Shown: positions 1 to 11,006, counted from the first letter of the stretch. The stretch is DNA of 64,000 nt from Diphasiastrum complanatum (GCA_029204225.1 CM055107.1:43849408-43913407), one strand, 5' to 3'. Made by a program: numbers and translations. The notes: generated by a model not told the origin, from the sequence alone.

Positions 1-2
1 GG

Positions 3-880
3 TATATTGATAGTGGAGCCTCTTCACATATGTGTAGCTCCAAGGATTCTTTCTCTTCTATTGCACCTTATGATGGAGTCAAGAAATCAATATACACTGC
101 AAATGATTTTGAATGTCCTATTGAAGGCATAGGGAACATTTCCTTAAAGCTTGCATCCTCTAAAGTTCTTTCTCTTTATAAAGTGCTTTATGTGCCTAAG
201 CTTACTAAGAATCTCATTAGTGTTGGCCAATTGCTTGATAATGGCCTTGAAGTAAAATTCAATGTTGATACTTGTACTATCAAGAAGAATGATGAGATAC
301 TTGCATTAGGATCTAGATTTGGAGGCATCTATGAACTAGATCCAAATGAATATGTGAATGCTTGTAATGTTGCTCTTGTGAACAAGCTCTCTATGGAGGA
401 ATTATGGCATAGGATGTTGGGACATCCCAACTACAATCCATGCTCTCTATGATCAAAGAGGCCAAAGCTATTGGCTTGCCAAGGTCATTCTCCAAGAAGA
501 TCAAGCCTTGTGAGGCTTGTGCTATTGATAAATCTCACAAAAAGCCATTTACAAGATCTTCTATCAAAAGCAAGCATCCTTTGGAGTTAATCCACTCGGA
601 TGTGCATTTCTCATCAACTATAGGCAAGGGAGGAGCCACTTGTTTTGTTACTTTCATTGATGATTTCACAAGATTCACTTGGATATATCTTCTTGCTTCT
701 AAATCTATGGTGTTTGATCATTTAATTATTTTCAAAGCTTATGTAGAGAAGCAATTCTCATTCAAGATTAAAGTTCTTAGATGTGATGGAGGTGGTGAAT
801 ATATCTCCAATAAATTTCATGCAAGCATAGATCTAATCTTGGAGTTACATCAAGATCAATGCTCAAATCTTCATAGATAA
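3..880 (+). pseudogene. Copia-1 protease to integrase fragment (Ty1/copia)
   Basis: The reading frame enters from outside the window at base 3 and begins with the copia aspartic protease signature; Asp-Ser-Gly is at bases 9-17. It continues through the GAG-pre-integrase segment (LWHRMLGHPNYN near 400-440) and the integrase zinc-binding CEAC. It reaches the first catalytic Asp (HSDVHF), the FIDDFTRF block and the RCDGGGEY block. A one-base frameshift lies near 437-441, where frame 3 hands over to the frame read from 440. Similarity stops near 840, so the rest of integrase and all of RT-RNase H are missing before the LTR at 972. Cut-and-join of cDNA by integrase is the family role; this copy cannot encode it. 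Confidence 0.9.
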
Positions 881-971
881 TTTTTTAGGAGAAGTGTGAA
901 GAATTGAAAAAGACTATCTATGTTAGATATAGGGGTCTTATGTTTTTTATATCAAGCATCTAGGTGTAGGA

Positions 972-1627
972 TGTTGATAGGACCACATTTGGCATAGATG
1001 CCAAATTACCCATTTCCACTTGTAATGCCACTATTTAGCCAAAATAGAGTAAGAGGCTAAACTCGTGCCAATTAGAGTGTAGACAAGTGTAATACTTTTG
1101 TTGGATGAAATTTAAGAGGTCCAATAGGATTTAGAGGTGGAACCTTGAGGGGTCCAATAGAATTTGAAGTTTGCTTGAAAATGGTCCAATAGAATTTAGA
1201 GGTGAATGGATCAATGGTCCAATAGGATTAAGAGGTGGCAAAAGTGTGGTCCAATCATAGTCAAGCATAGCGGTAGCTCGTGGATCTACTAGTATCATTG
1301 TACTCCTCATTTGGATCTAATTGATTTTGAGATTGAGTGGATTTTGAGTGTTATTGGTTTCCTAGTTTTCTCTCTCTATTCGAGAGCTATTGATGATTTT
1401 CTCTCTCTACCCAAGGAGAGCAGCTGTTTTTACTTAGATTACTTTTGGAACACTTCCCACATGTGTGAGTGAGAGTTGGAAGTGATTGACTACATGTAGT
1501 AGTGTGTTTTTGCCATAAAATCAAAGATAGATCTTGAATCTCAATCTAGTCTTGATCTTGGTGCATCTACACACCTTAGGAGATCACAAATACATGTTGT
1601 GGACATTCTACACATGTGAAATCAACA
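972..1627 (+). repeat. 3' LTR of Copia-1 (656 bp)
   Basis: The segment starts TGTTGAT and ends ATCAACA, a perfect 7-bp terminal inverted repeat of the TG...CA form typical of LTRs. A purine-rich stretch (aggtgtagga, 962-971) precedes it as a possible polypurine tract. It is on the same strand as the pol fragment at 3-880, so it is read as that element's 3' LTR after an internal deletion. Bases 881-971 show no coding similarity. The LTR abuts a reverse-strand copia RT at 1628, so Copia-1 probably inserted into that older element. The 5' LTR lies outside the window. Confidence 0.75.
1118..1260 (+). repeat. CCAAT-box short repeats inside the Copia-1 LTR
   Basis: Five spaced copies of a motif with the core GGTCCAATAG start at 1118, 1151, 1183, 1216 and 1248. 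The last is shortened to GGTCCAATCATAG. Copies 1, 3 and 4 extend into a tail like GATTTAGAGGTG. Each copy carries a CCAAT core. Repeated CCAAT motifs in a U3-like region suggest promoter or enhancer repeats; this is an inference. Confidence 0.7.
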
Positions 1628-2300
1628 CAATTGAGTATCATTATTGAGAATTAATGCATCATCTATATGGAATGCAATAATTGCATATCTTGAATCAAAA
1701 TTCTCAATATAAACATTTGAATCAACAGCATTAGGAGAGAATCCTATTTGTATCAAATAGGAATTGATCCTCTCAAACCAAGATAAAGGAGCTTGTTTTA
1801 GGCCATAGAGGGCCTTATGCAGTTTGAATACCTTACTTTCTTGACTTTTCATTTCAAATACTTCAAAATGGAAGATGTAATTGTTTTCATTAATTATACC
1901 ATTCAAAACAGTTGTCTTGATATCCACTTGATGAATTTCAAATTGTAGCTAGTCTAAAATTTTGATTAACTACAATTTAAATACCAAAATAAAGGTCTTT
2001 GTGTGATTGATACCTTGGTTTGAGAGTATCCTTTGGCTACAAGTTTATCTTCCATTTTAAGATACAACCATTAGAATCATTTTTTTTAAAGATCCATTTT
2101 GTGTCGATTCCACTTTTTGGAAGGCACTAAATCAGAGATTATGTCTAGCTCATCATGAGTGAATTGTATTCACTTTATAATGATTTTTACCATTTTTTTG
2201 CATCAAGGAACTCAATGCTTTTTCAACATTGACTGGTTCTTCAATTGAGTTCCAATATGCTTGAGGAGTATATCTCTCAAGTGAATTCCATTGCCTTGTG
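1628..2300 (-). pseudogene. Copia-2 reverse transcriptase fragment, reverse strand
   Basis: Read on the reverse strand, this encodes copia RT in order: the conserved linker into RT (KWIFK/KARLVAKGYSQ-like, strongly decayed, about 2080-1990), VDIKTTVLNG (about 1927), HKALYGLKQAP (about 1800), and the catalytic block as FHIDDALIL near 1650. The usual Tyr before the two Asp residues is His here. Several stops and frameshifts separate the blocks, so it is non-functional. Its 3' part is cut off by the Copia-1 LTR at 1627. Bases 2300-2550 hold a weak continuation of the variable integrase-RT spacer. Confidence 0.8.
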
Positions 2301-4055
2301 GATCTTCTTACTATAGGCTAGTCTCCAAAATCTGAGTTTGATGTAGTAGCTTCCTTAACATCAATTTCACTTGAATTAATTTTTATTACAGGGCTGAAAC
2401 TAGTTGATGCTGAATCGATACTTGAAATATGATCTATTGCAGTGTCAATATTATTTCTTGTTGTAGAGTTGAAATTGGTTGTGGCTGAATCGATCCTTGG
2501 AATGTAACTTCCTACTTTAGTGTCAAATCTGATGAGGTTGGTTGATATGGAAAAAGTAGACCGTTGGTTAATTGAAGGGTATTTTGGAAACTTTTGAGAT
2601 TTAGTCCGGACCCATTAACTCATAATTTACAAAATCAAAGAAACCTTGAAGCTATTTCTCACCTTTTTAGAACCTTTACTTTTTTAAATTTTCTCAAATA
2701 TTGAATATCAGACAGATTTCATATGATCCTTCTAGTGTGAAGTTATTTCTAAAGGATTATTGTCATGTGAATGATTACTTATAGGCATAAGGCTTAGAAT
2801 TTTTGAATGAATTCTTGAGTCTTTTGTGGTTTCAATTTCTCAAAATCCAGATTATCTCTTATGCATAGATAGATCTCAGATAGTTGATGTTTTCTATCAC
2901 TTGTATTGAAATTATCCGCGGGGAAAGTCTTGAAAATAATAGAGTGAATCCTTTTAGGAAAGGCACTTATTATTGGCTTTTCAAATATTTTCAAATGTCA
3001 TCTCTCCAGTTAACTTTTTGTAAGAGATTCGGAAATTTCTTTTGTGTAAAAGTCTACCATCAAATCTGTTGGTTGCATAGTGTCTGGAAAAACTAGTTGA
3101 GGTATAGAAATGTGGTTATCTAAAAGCATTTTCAGACAAACCTAGAGTAAGATACAAGACTAGAGCTTTTCGAATAAGAAAAATTTTATAGGAATTGTGT
3201 GAAACGATTTGGAACCAGAATTGAAAATCATTATAAGTAGTACTGAGAAAGATCACTAAAGTGATTGTTCATCTAGTTGTTGGTAATCTTTTCTATGAAG
3301 TTTAACACCTTTCTGCAAAAATATCAATTCTCTCTTAGAGGAACCTTCATCTGGACCTTCGTCAGAGTCAAAGCCAGTCCAACATACTATTTTTTTATAA
3401 TATGTAAGTTGGGTGAACTTTAAGTCAAGGTCAGTTGTCATATTGATCTTTTTTTGTCAAAAGAAAAGTACTCTTTTGTGAAAGATAATAGTAACACTCT
3501 TGATCCTTTGTCTGAATCTTCGCCGACTTGTTTGAGGTTTCTAAATATAGTATTTCATCAATTTGAGTTCGACGAAGGTTAGATCTATTAGGATCATCAA
3601 AAAAGTCTATTGTAATCCTTGTCAAGCTCCAAAAAACCATTGTTCGTCATAAAGAACCTTCGTCGGTTCTACCCTAGCCTTATCAGTACCAAAAATACCT
3701 ACTGTCAATCAGACAAAAGTTAGTTTTACCAGATTTGTCAGAAATAGCCAAAAAGGTGATTTAACCCAAAATAATAGTGAAAGAACTCTTGCCGAATCAA
3801 CCTTCGCCAGTACTATTTTTGAGTTTTGATCTATCAAATATAGCTACTATCAAATCTTTGGAAGATTTTGTTATAGTCTAATTTTGATTCTAAAAAATCT
3901 TTATTTTAGATTGTCAATCTCCTTGTCAAGATTTTTTTTCCAAAATCAAAAATCTGATTGTTGTCAAGTAATAGAGTTTTTTACAGATCTGATCAAATAT
4001 AGGAGTTGATTGAAATATATAGATCCAATCTCATCGTTTTAAGTGATTTGCAAAG
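2301..4055. other. No gene; decayed retroelement flank, probably Gypsy-1 LTR or leader
   Basis: No convincing protein is visible on either strand. Bases 2650-3060 align by eye, in the same order, with 35380-35750 downstream of the Gypsy-4 LTR start. Shared blocks include 'ccttctagtgt', 'gatagttgat' with 'tttctatca', and 'tctcc' followed by 'aactttt'. Since the gag at 4056 follows directly, this is most likely the LTR and untranslated leader of Gypsy-1, which would make Gypsy-1 and Gypsy-4 one family. The exact LTR ends cannot be placed. Confidence 0.45.
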
Positions 4056-5640
4056 ATGTCTCCGTTCATCACTCCACAAGTTATTGCTAGAAGGTCACCT
4101 CGTCTAGATATACCAAAGTATAATAGGTTATCTGATCTAGTCAGATTTCTCAAAATCTTTTTGAAATCATGTGAGGTTTATGGTGAAGTTTTCCCACAAG
4201 ATAAACTTAAGCTATTTTCTATGGAGCAGCACAAGATTGGTTTTATAACCAAGGTGAGACTGAACGTATGGATTGGGAAGTGGTTAAAGCTAGCCTAATC
4301 ACAAGATTTATACCCAAAAAATTCTTGGAAGATCTTTTTCTACTTTTAAATAAAATTAAAATGGGAAAGAGAGAAATGGGCGAGATTATATTGAACGGGT
4401 CAAACACCTCATATCTGAGTGTAATCCTGAATTAATCAATAATGATGCCATGATTATGTGGTTTTTGGCAGGTCCACCTAAAAGGATTAGACACGAGCTT
4501 AAACTCCGAGCTGATTATATGTCATTACAACATGCTATGGACAATGCAATACATGAGGAAGATGAAGATGCAGATGATCAATCAAATATTGGAATGTTGC
4601 CATATACAACTGGGAAAACTAGCACAACATTCACCACTATTGCATTCACGAACATCAATGCAACAACAGAGTTGATGATTAACGAGTTCAAAAAAATTGG
4701 TCAAAAGCAACAGATGCAGCTGGAAAAGATGCAGTCACAATTCGATGAGAAGATGAAAGCATTGGAAGAGTAGCAAGCTAAGAGTTTGTTAAGACATTTC
4801 CTAGTCAAGAAAATGTCTGGTGTGTGATCTATGCGGGGAATCACACCATAAATGAGTGTCCAATAGTGAAAAGACATATGACAAATACTATTTGTCATTT
4901 GTGCAACTCTACTAGACACGAAACAACTTTTTGCTCATTTAATTTTCGGATTATCCAACAAAGATACGCTAAGCTTCAATATCGGGAACCTAGTACCTAG
5001 AATGGACCTGATGCTAAGAACCAGGCCCATGGCCTTGGATTTCCTAAACGACTAGCTTTGCTAGCTCCATCAACACAACAGGCTCCTCCTACGAATCTAA
5101 TGGAACCAAAATCTTTATTTGGTAAGGAGCAATGGAATTACAATATGATCAAGATATTGGTCCTTCATAGCAATATGCTATCTATGTTGCTATGCAACAA
5201 CAACAGTCTATTCAATGGACTAGAGCACCACTTGGATGCTTTGCATGTGGTGAAAATCATAGAGTTGTTGAATGTCCCATATCCCATTCTGTCGAAAATG
5301 CAGTGATGGACATTGTTATAAGGACTATCCAGCACGACCAAAACCACCGCCGATAACTGCTCCATTGAATATGATTACAATCAAGCAAAGACCAGCAACC
5401 CAGTCTACTAAACTAAGTGTACCATTCATGGTTGTTACTAGACCTCAGAAGCAGAAAGAAGTTGTTGTTGATCCAATGCTTGCTGAATCTGTGCCATCTA
5501 CTGATATACCTACTACATCAGGAATGTATCCGAATCTCAACTCAGAAAAGAAACAATACCATATTATCTTACATATGGTATGCATCCTATTCTTCCAATT
5601 GAATGCGAAGTGCCAACCTTTTGAATACAAACACAAAAAA
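4056..5640 (+). pseudogene. Gypsy-1 gag fragment (Ty3/gypsy)
   Basis: Three frame-shifted pieces read as gypsy gag. The first, from ATG 4056, holds a capsid segment (LKIFLKSCEVYGEVFPQDKL) matching VFENACDIYGETSPE in the Gypsy-3b gag. The second (4450-4773) holds MWFLAGPPKRIRHELKLRAD followed by the acidic HEEDED stretch, again as in Gypsy-3b. The third holds zinc knuckles: CFACGENHRVVEC near 5238 and a second, degraded one (FCRKCSDGH) near 5290. Gag would package element RNA; here stops and frameshifts make it inactive. The region joins at about 5640 directly to an integrase tail, so protease, RT, RNase H and most of integrase have been deleted. Confidence 0.75.
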
Positions 5641-5840
5641 GGACTGAAACGGAATGTATAGATATAGGTATTAAGATTGTTGACCTTAAGGCCGAAGTTT
5701 ATGCTCTCATATATGATAGTCGCCATCAGAAATTCCCTGGTAAACTTCATATGAGGTGGATGGGACCGTACAAGGTTATTGAAGTATTCGAAATTGGTCT
5801 TGTCTAACTTCAGTCACTTGATTAGATTAAACATATGCAA
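5641..5840 (+). pseudogene. Gypsy-1 integrase C-terminal remnant
   Basis: The text FPGKLHMRWMGPYKVIEVFE (about 5738-5797) is the integrase C-terminal barrel of gypsy elements. It is nearly the same as FPGKLHTRWMGPYKVIEVF in Gypsy-4 at about 32097-32153. It follows the gag remnant without the 3-4 kb that should lie between, so one large internal deletion is inferred. The close match supports placing Gypsy-1 and Gypsy-4 in the same family. Confidence 0.75.
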
Positions 5841-5924
5841 GAAGAAGAGGCCTTGGAAGCCGCTAAAGATGCAGCCAAAGTACATAATCCACGAACATAT
5901 GTTATACTTAGTTACTTCATCACG

Positions 5925-6200
5925 AAGAACCCTTCAAGATGACAGAACCTAAATAATTTTCAATCTGCTTAGTAATCTCGATCTCTTCTTTGTGAGAAAA
6001 CCGATATGGTTGTCTAGAGATAGGGTGACTACCTGGAATTAACTCCATCTTATGGTCTACCGACCTAGACAGTGGTATTACATGATGTAATTCTTCTGAA
6101 AAATGTTTCTAGATTCAGACAGTATCTTATTCTTCTCAATTTGCTCATGATCTAAGTCTATTGAGTTAAGAATATTTGACAATTCACAGCTACTTAGATG
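5925..6200 (-). pseudogene. Gypsy-2 reverse transcriptase N-terminal remnant
   Basis: On the reverse strand the sequence reads like the start of gypsy RT: a Ser-Val-Asp-His-Lys segment followed by Glu-Leu-Ile-Pro-Gly-Ser and a Pro-Tyr-Arg-Phe-Ser block (about 6060-5990), then a Lys/Glu-rich helix. It continues the protease of the same element lying to its right and stops at about 5925, against the end of Gypsy-1. The RT catalytic part is absent from the window. Confidence 0.65.
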
Positions 6201-6204
6201 CATT

Positions 6205-6771
6205 TCAGAAATTTAAAATTGTCTTAGCTAATAAAGAATAAGCTTCATACTGCGCATCAAAAATTTTCATTACATTAGCAAATGAATTCATTGCAAATGC
6301 CTGTACATAATTTTCTCCAAACAATGTAATTTCATTATCCACCTGAGAAGAGAGAACATGCTTCTCAAAATCTATATAAGGATGCTTATCAAATAACCAC
6401 TCATATTCTAGAATTATATCCGTACGTGCTAAACCTAAAACATGAAAATCTATTAACTCTCTATAATCTTGGATCCATACTGGAAGCCTTGGAATTTTAA
6501 CATCCCATGTCTCCAACTTCGCACGTGAAGCTAAATATACTCAATATCTATGGTTATTGGCTTCAGTTTCCAGACCGAGTTTCTGCACAAGACCAGGGTT
6601 ATTGAAATTATGAGTAGATCTACTGTCCACTAAAATACTAACTTTATGTCCTTTAACAGTGCCTTTCAAACAAAATAATTTATTTGGGAAGAATGAAGCA
6701 GTACTAAAAGAACAATCACACTCACAATTAACCTTATTAATTTCCAACTTAAGATTTTCTATACTAGGCAT
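6205..6771 (-). pseudogene. Gypsy-2 aspartic protease, reverse strand
   Basis: Two open pieces, 6771-6541 and 6516-6205, encode a gypsy retropepsin. The first has the active-site loop as ILVDSRSTHNF, where family members have Asp-Ser/Thr-Gly; the Gly is Arg here, which should abolish activity. The second has the flap-to-C-terminal part with ELIDFHVLGLARTDIILEYEWL. The protease would cut Gag-Pol. A short break between 6516 and 6541 splits it. It lies between the gag zinc knuckle (about 6800-6850) and the RT start, the normal gypsy order. Confidence 0.8.
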
Positions 6772-6789
6772 CTGAATAACTTGAGCTCC

Positions 6790-7431
6790 TTTCTTTCATT
6801 CTAGGCAGAGTTTCATAACGTGTCCAGGCTTACTACAATAAAAACACACATTCAATTTTCTAGCCTTTTTTCGGGACATGTTTCTTTTGTCTAAACTCAG
6901 ATGCAGCTTGATCAAGTTCATCAAAATACCTGGATTTTTTCCCACGAACTCTTTTTTTTTTTTTTTTCTTCTGGCTGGGTCCAGATGTTCTTGATGGATT
7001 AGCCTGTAATTGCTTTCTAGATGCCACCATTGTATATTCATACGCTTTCGTGAGCCACACAACGTCATCAAAAGTTTGAAGCACATTACGCTTGCACTCA
7101 TTCTGATAATCTGTTGGCAGACCCAGGATAATAAACTGCCACAGTTCTAGTTTTGCATTGAATGAGAGAACCTTGTTCAACAAATCCATAAAATTTTGCA
7201 GGTACAAGTCCAAACTCCGAGTACACCCATTTTGTAGTTGACAAATCTTTGGTAGAAGTCCGAGTCATCCACAACCACAAACGACTTTCTAAACACTTCC
7301 CATGTGATAGGTTTTGGTTGTAGGTCATGCCACCATGATGAAGCTTTCCCTCAAAAGAACAGAATTACACTCTCAGTCTTTTTATCTTCAAAAATTTCGT
7401 GTAGATTAAAATAACCGGTCCACTTGGTTAG
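6790..7431 (-). pseudogene. Gypsy-2 gag, reverse strand
   Basis: Read leftwards from about 7430, this is a retrotransposon gag capsid: a WWHDL-like segment near 7335, then ITWEVFRKSF near 7300, a leucine-rich middle (7213 onward) and a CCHC zinc knuckle CFYCSKPGHVMKLC near 6807-6850. A run of Lys codons before the knuckle is a 16-base T tract at 6952-6967 and probably caused a frameshift. Gypsy-3a's LTR interrupts it at 7432, so the gag N-terminus is not seen here. Confidence 0.75.
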
Positions 7432-8148
7432 TGTTAGCAGATTCCAGAGAATTCCCAGATGTCGAGCCAAGCTGAAGACACAAATTATCTCTCACCCATG
7501 ACCAAGGAGGTCTCAGAAGGAGGAGAGCAAAGGAAGCTGAGAGCCGAGCATGAGAGCCGAGGAATACTAGCTAGGGTGACAGTTATTATTCATGTGAGCC
7601 TACATGGTGAATCCCAGAGAAGGAATGACCATGTAGGAGCTAGTAATATTTCCTAGGCATTGTACATAAGTGTACACCCCCTTAAATAATCTAGAGTGAG
7701 CCACCTTTTAATGGTGACCTCTAGTGGAAGGGCAAATTCCACTTGTATTGTTCAAATTAGTGGAATTGCCACTTGGACTCCACATGGGCAGCCTTCTTGC
7801 TTATTTAAGGGCCCCCCTCTCTTGTGAGTTTTCTTGAGTGAAATTTCTATGAGCATGTTCTGATTTTCTTTTATGTTTGTGGATTAGTTAGATTTCTTGC
7901 TTGCTCTCTTCCTTGTGGAATGTAGATTTAGATTAACTTTCTTGTTTCCTGAATTTGTAGTTTCAGCATGCAGGTAAACTATAGAGTCTGAGACTGTGGA
8001 TCTGATTTGCATACCTTCAAACAATCCTTTCCTTTATTGTTCTTGGCATTCCAAGCATCAAGAAATGGGTGTTTCTTGATCCTTGGGCTGTAGTGTGCTG
8101 TTAGGAAACCAGTTTTCTTGTTTCTTGTTTCTTCCTAAGTAGCTAAAC
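7432..8148 (+). repeat. Gypsy-3a 5' LTR, 3' part deleted
   Basis: It aligns over its whole length with the Gypsy-3b 3' LTR at 27293-28389, starting from TGTTAGCAG. Shared blocks include the GAGCCAAGCTGAAGACACAA segment, CCATGTAGGAGCTAGTAA and the TATTTAAGGGC promoter-like box near 7803. The match ends at 'agtagct' and the sequence continues directly as gag text beginning 'aaacacagatggag'. The rest of the LTR, primer site, leader and first half of gag are missing. Confidence 0.85.
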
Positions 8149-9240
8149 ACAGATGGAGTTGCTTAACCAACAACACTAACAACAGATGGAGAAACTCACG
8201 AAAGAGTTTCAAAACACTCTTAAGTCTATCCAGAGTGCGATGCCAAGTCAGTTACCCACTGGCCAAATCCATCATAGGCGAGAGAACACATGGTGCCCTC
8301 ATTGTCGAGGTGCACACACTGGCAATGAGTGCCCTTCATACCAACCGGTCCCAGATACTTCATTGATAAAATGTGACATCTGCGACTTTATGGGGGGGCA
8401 TACCTCACTTTATTGCTATTACAACCCGAGAAATCAGTCTCACAACCAGTCAGGGGGACATTATCAACCTCCCAGACACCAAACTGTTTCACAAAATCAA
8501 AATTAGCAATATCCATCATGAAACAACCAAGTCCATATACAAGAGTTGCTCACAGTTGGTGCTCTTACGACCACCTCCAAGGGGACAACCTGATCTAGGA
8601 GCACAAAAACATAGACACCCTTGAGAATCTGCACAGACACATCTTGTAGAAAACTCCTACGATCACTCATATCATCATGATACAACACTTCCATCTGTTA
8701 GTTCTCAACAATAGGCAACCGACAACTCATGCTCATGCAAACAGAATGAGTATTCAACACCAACGGAAAATCAGGCACAGTTAGCCATCCAAGATGGTTA
8801 TGCTATTGCCACGGGCCCAATGAATAACCATTGTAAAGTTAAGAACCAATACCATGCGGAGTGCCCAGACTGTGTTTGCAAACACAGTTTCAAAGACTGC
8901 CCTAAACAACCTAACAGGATCCTTCCAGCACGTCATATATCATCCAAACCTGTTCGAGTTCTAACTAGAGCACAATGCCAACAACAAGAACAACGGCAAA
9001 ACCATGAAAAATCAGCTGATCCGAATGGAAGCCATTTGACAGCTTTCACATTACCCAAAGATTACCCAGACCCAAATGTGGAACAAAGGCAATACAATGA
9101 ATTTCGAGAGGAGTTTTTGCGAGAGGAGGTCATACGGACAATCTGTTATCCGCTCAGATCCCTGACAAAGAGCAATCTATACAGGGACTTGAAGTATTTT
9201 ATGACCTCCTACAAGCTCAACTCACTATGCCATTCCATAG
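8149..9240 (+). pseudogene. Gypsy-3a gag C-terminal half with zinc knuckles
   Basis: The sequence starts in gag at a Gln-rich helix (MEKLTKEFQNTLKSIQS) shared with Gypsy-3b. It then has zinc knuckle 1 (CPHCRGAHTGNEC) and knuckle 2 (CDICDFMGGHTSLYC, with one extra Gly that breaks the CX2CX4HX4C spacing). A frameshifted third knuckle region follows, then knuckle 4 (CPDCVCKHSFKDC, about 8861). Knuckle 4 keeps the second Cys that Gypsy-3b has lost. After it comes the basic and Gln-rich tail (RVLTRAQCQQQEQ). Stops and frameshifts make it inactive. Confidence 0.8.
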
Positions 9241-9690
9241 TGCAATAAAATCTTTCATTGGGCTTCAACAATATATCCATCGTAGTTTTCAACTGTCTAC
9301 TATTTCTGATGAACAACAGAAAACAGAAGAGATTCCTGAAATTCTCCAGATTCCTATGAATCTGCTGAATATAGGTGTTGCTAAGGGGACTAGCATCACC
9401 TTGCCTTTGTCCTATAAAGACTATCCCGCAGTATCTGCTATCTTTGATAGCAGATCAGGAGTAAATATAATGGCTTTGTCCTTGGCAAAGCCATGAGGGT
9501 TCCATACCCTCAATCAACCACAATATAAACTTCGCATGACTGATTAACGAGTTACTGACCTTGCTGATCATTTATCAAATATTAGGGTTCGAATAGCAAG
9601 TGTCAAATTTGTGATCGATTGTGTCATTTTAGACTTACCCGAAGATGCCAATACGTATAAACTCTTTCTTGGTACACCCTAGCTCCAGAT
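9241..9690 (+). pseudogene. Gypsy-3a aspartic protease
   Basis: The protease region reads YPAVSAIFDSRSGVNIMAL. The active site Asp-Ser-Gly is Asp-Ser-Arg (9446-9454), where the sister copy Gypsy-3b has an intact Asp-Ser-Gly at 18703-18711. A TGA stop follows at 9494. The C-terminal part (DCVILDLPEDANTYKLFLGT-like) ends near 9680. Confidence 0.8.
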
Positions 9691-9774
9691 GGTAGGAGTT
9701 GCTTGTCTAAAAACATGGAAACAAACTATCAAACCAAGCTTCCACATCCGGTAGTGACTCAACAAAGCCTGAAG

Positions 9775-10205
9775 TAGTGGTTCATACGATTCCTCTGGAA
9801 GACAACGCTAAGCCTATTCGGGCTAAACCTTACAAAAGTAACCTCGTCTATCGTGAGAGAATTGATAAAGACATTAAGAAATTGCTGGATGCTGGGTTTA
9901 TATATGAAGTCCAACATACTGATTGGGTATCACCCATTGTGGTTGTACCCAAGAAAAATGCAAACTTTGTATCTATGTCAATCTCAAGAACCTTAATGTG
10001 GTTACAAAGAAAGATCATTTTCCTTTGCCTTTAATGACCCAAATCTTAGAGGAAATGGCAGGAGCTTTCAGCTTTCAGCTTCTTGGATGGATTCAACAGT
10101 TATTTTCTCGTTTAAATAGCCCCTGAAGATAAACATAAAACAACCTTTGCCACAGAGAATGGGGTTTATGCTTATAATGTCATGCCTTTTCGCTTATGCA
10201 ACACC
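9775..10205 (+). pseudogene. Gypsy-3a reverse transcriptase, N-terminal part
   Basis: The text from VVHTIPLEDNAKPIRAKPYK through LLDAGFIYEVQHTDWVSPIV matches the Gypsy-3b RT at 20095-20270. A frameshift near 9960 and another near 10070 follow. Similarity ends with VMPFRLCNT near 10203, so the catalytic YLDD block is missing. Compared with Gypsy-3b, about 350 bases between protease and RT are deleted just upstream. Confidence 0.85.
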
Positions 10206-10344
10206 CCTTTGTGGAGCCTCATAATTCCACATCGTCCAAGTTTTTGTTATATATTGTAAAAAAAATTTAATTTTTATATGTAAATGTGCTATAGTGCCTA
10301 AATTCATGTAAAGGCCTATTTGCACTTTGTAAATTCACATTTAG

Positions 10345-10743
10345 GATAGAAGTTGCGACGTTCCATAAGAGACGCAGTAGTGGACTACAACCGACATTTT
10401 GACGAGCGGGTATTATATATCCTGTTCTAAGCAGTGAGTGGGTGTCACCAATAGTTATAGTACCTAAGAAGAAGACGGGCAAGATCAGAGTTTGCCAAGA
10501 TTTTAGGAAACTAAATGTTGCTACAACAAAGGATTATCATCCTCTACCGTATACAAATACTATTCTTGACTAGGTAGCTAGTCATGAACGTTATAGTTTT
10601 TTAGATGGGTTCTCAGGTTATAACCAGGTTTTTATAAAAGAGGAAGATAGATCCAAGACCACTTTCACCACTGATTGGGGGACGTACGTGTATACGCGAA
10701 TGCCCTTTGGTCTTTGTAATGCACCTGCCACATTCCAACGTAT
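10345..10743 (+). pseudogene. Gypsy-4 reverse transcriptase, part 1 (left of Copia-3)
   Basis: The reading frame runs AGIIYPVLSSEWVSPIVIVP near 10400-10465, then CQDFRKLN, the FLDGFSGYNQ block and MPFGLCNAPATFQR ending at 10743. One in-frame TAG lies near 10570. Copia-3 is inserted exactly after the Gln-Arg codons. The RT resumes in frame at 30075 once one copy of the 5-bp duplication CGTAT is counted. The RT copies element RNA into DNA in family members. The gag and protease of Gypsy-4 are not present to the left. Confidence 0.9.
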
Positions 10744-11006
10744 TGTTAGAAATCAATGATAAATTTCATTTTTACTGTTTACGAGGTACATTAATGTTGA
10801 CAGCTGTGACCAGCTGTCATTAGCCATAGGCTAGTCTATTAGTCTACTCGTAGGTTTTCTCTCTCTATTTGGGGTTCAAGATTTATCTGTACATTTTACA
10901 TTCTGTATGAGTTAGTGTGATAGAGTGACAGTGCATGTTCTTCTTTCGCCTTCATGTGGTGATTGCTTATGGTGAATGCTTGATGTTGCATATCTAATTC
11001 TTGACA
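10744..11006 (+). repeat. Copia-3 5' LTR (263 bp)
   Basis: It is the direct repeat of 29807-30069 with the same length, start and end. It is followed at once by the primer-binding site. The flanking bases 10739-10743 are CGTAT, repeated after the 3' LTR. Confidence 0.95.

Larger units (their letters stand above)
7432..10205 (+). mobile_element. Gypsy-3a, truncated and internally deleted gypsy element
   Basis: This element is of the same family as Gypsy-3b (14013-28389): its LTR starts with the same TGTTAGCAGATT and the gag, protease and RT text is closely similar. The order is partial 5' LTR (7432-8148), second half of gag, protease with a mutated active site, and an RT start that ends abruptly near 10205 at the MPFGLCN block. 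Three deletions are evident: LTR-to-gag at about 8148, protease-to-RT at about 9700-9775, and loss of everything after RT motif 4. It is inserted in Gypsy-2 gag. The 130 bases after its end (10206-10344) are AT-rich and unassigned. Confidence 0.8.

Noticed and set aside
6952-6967. Poly-T tract as a regulatory or poly(A)-tail scar
   Set aside because: On the reverse strand it is a Lys codon run in the gypsy gag basic region; slippage is the simpler explanation.
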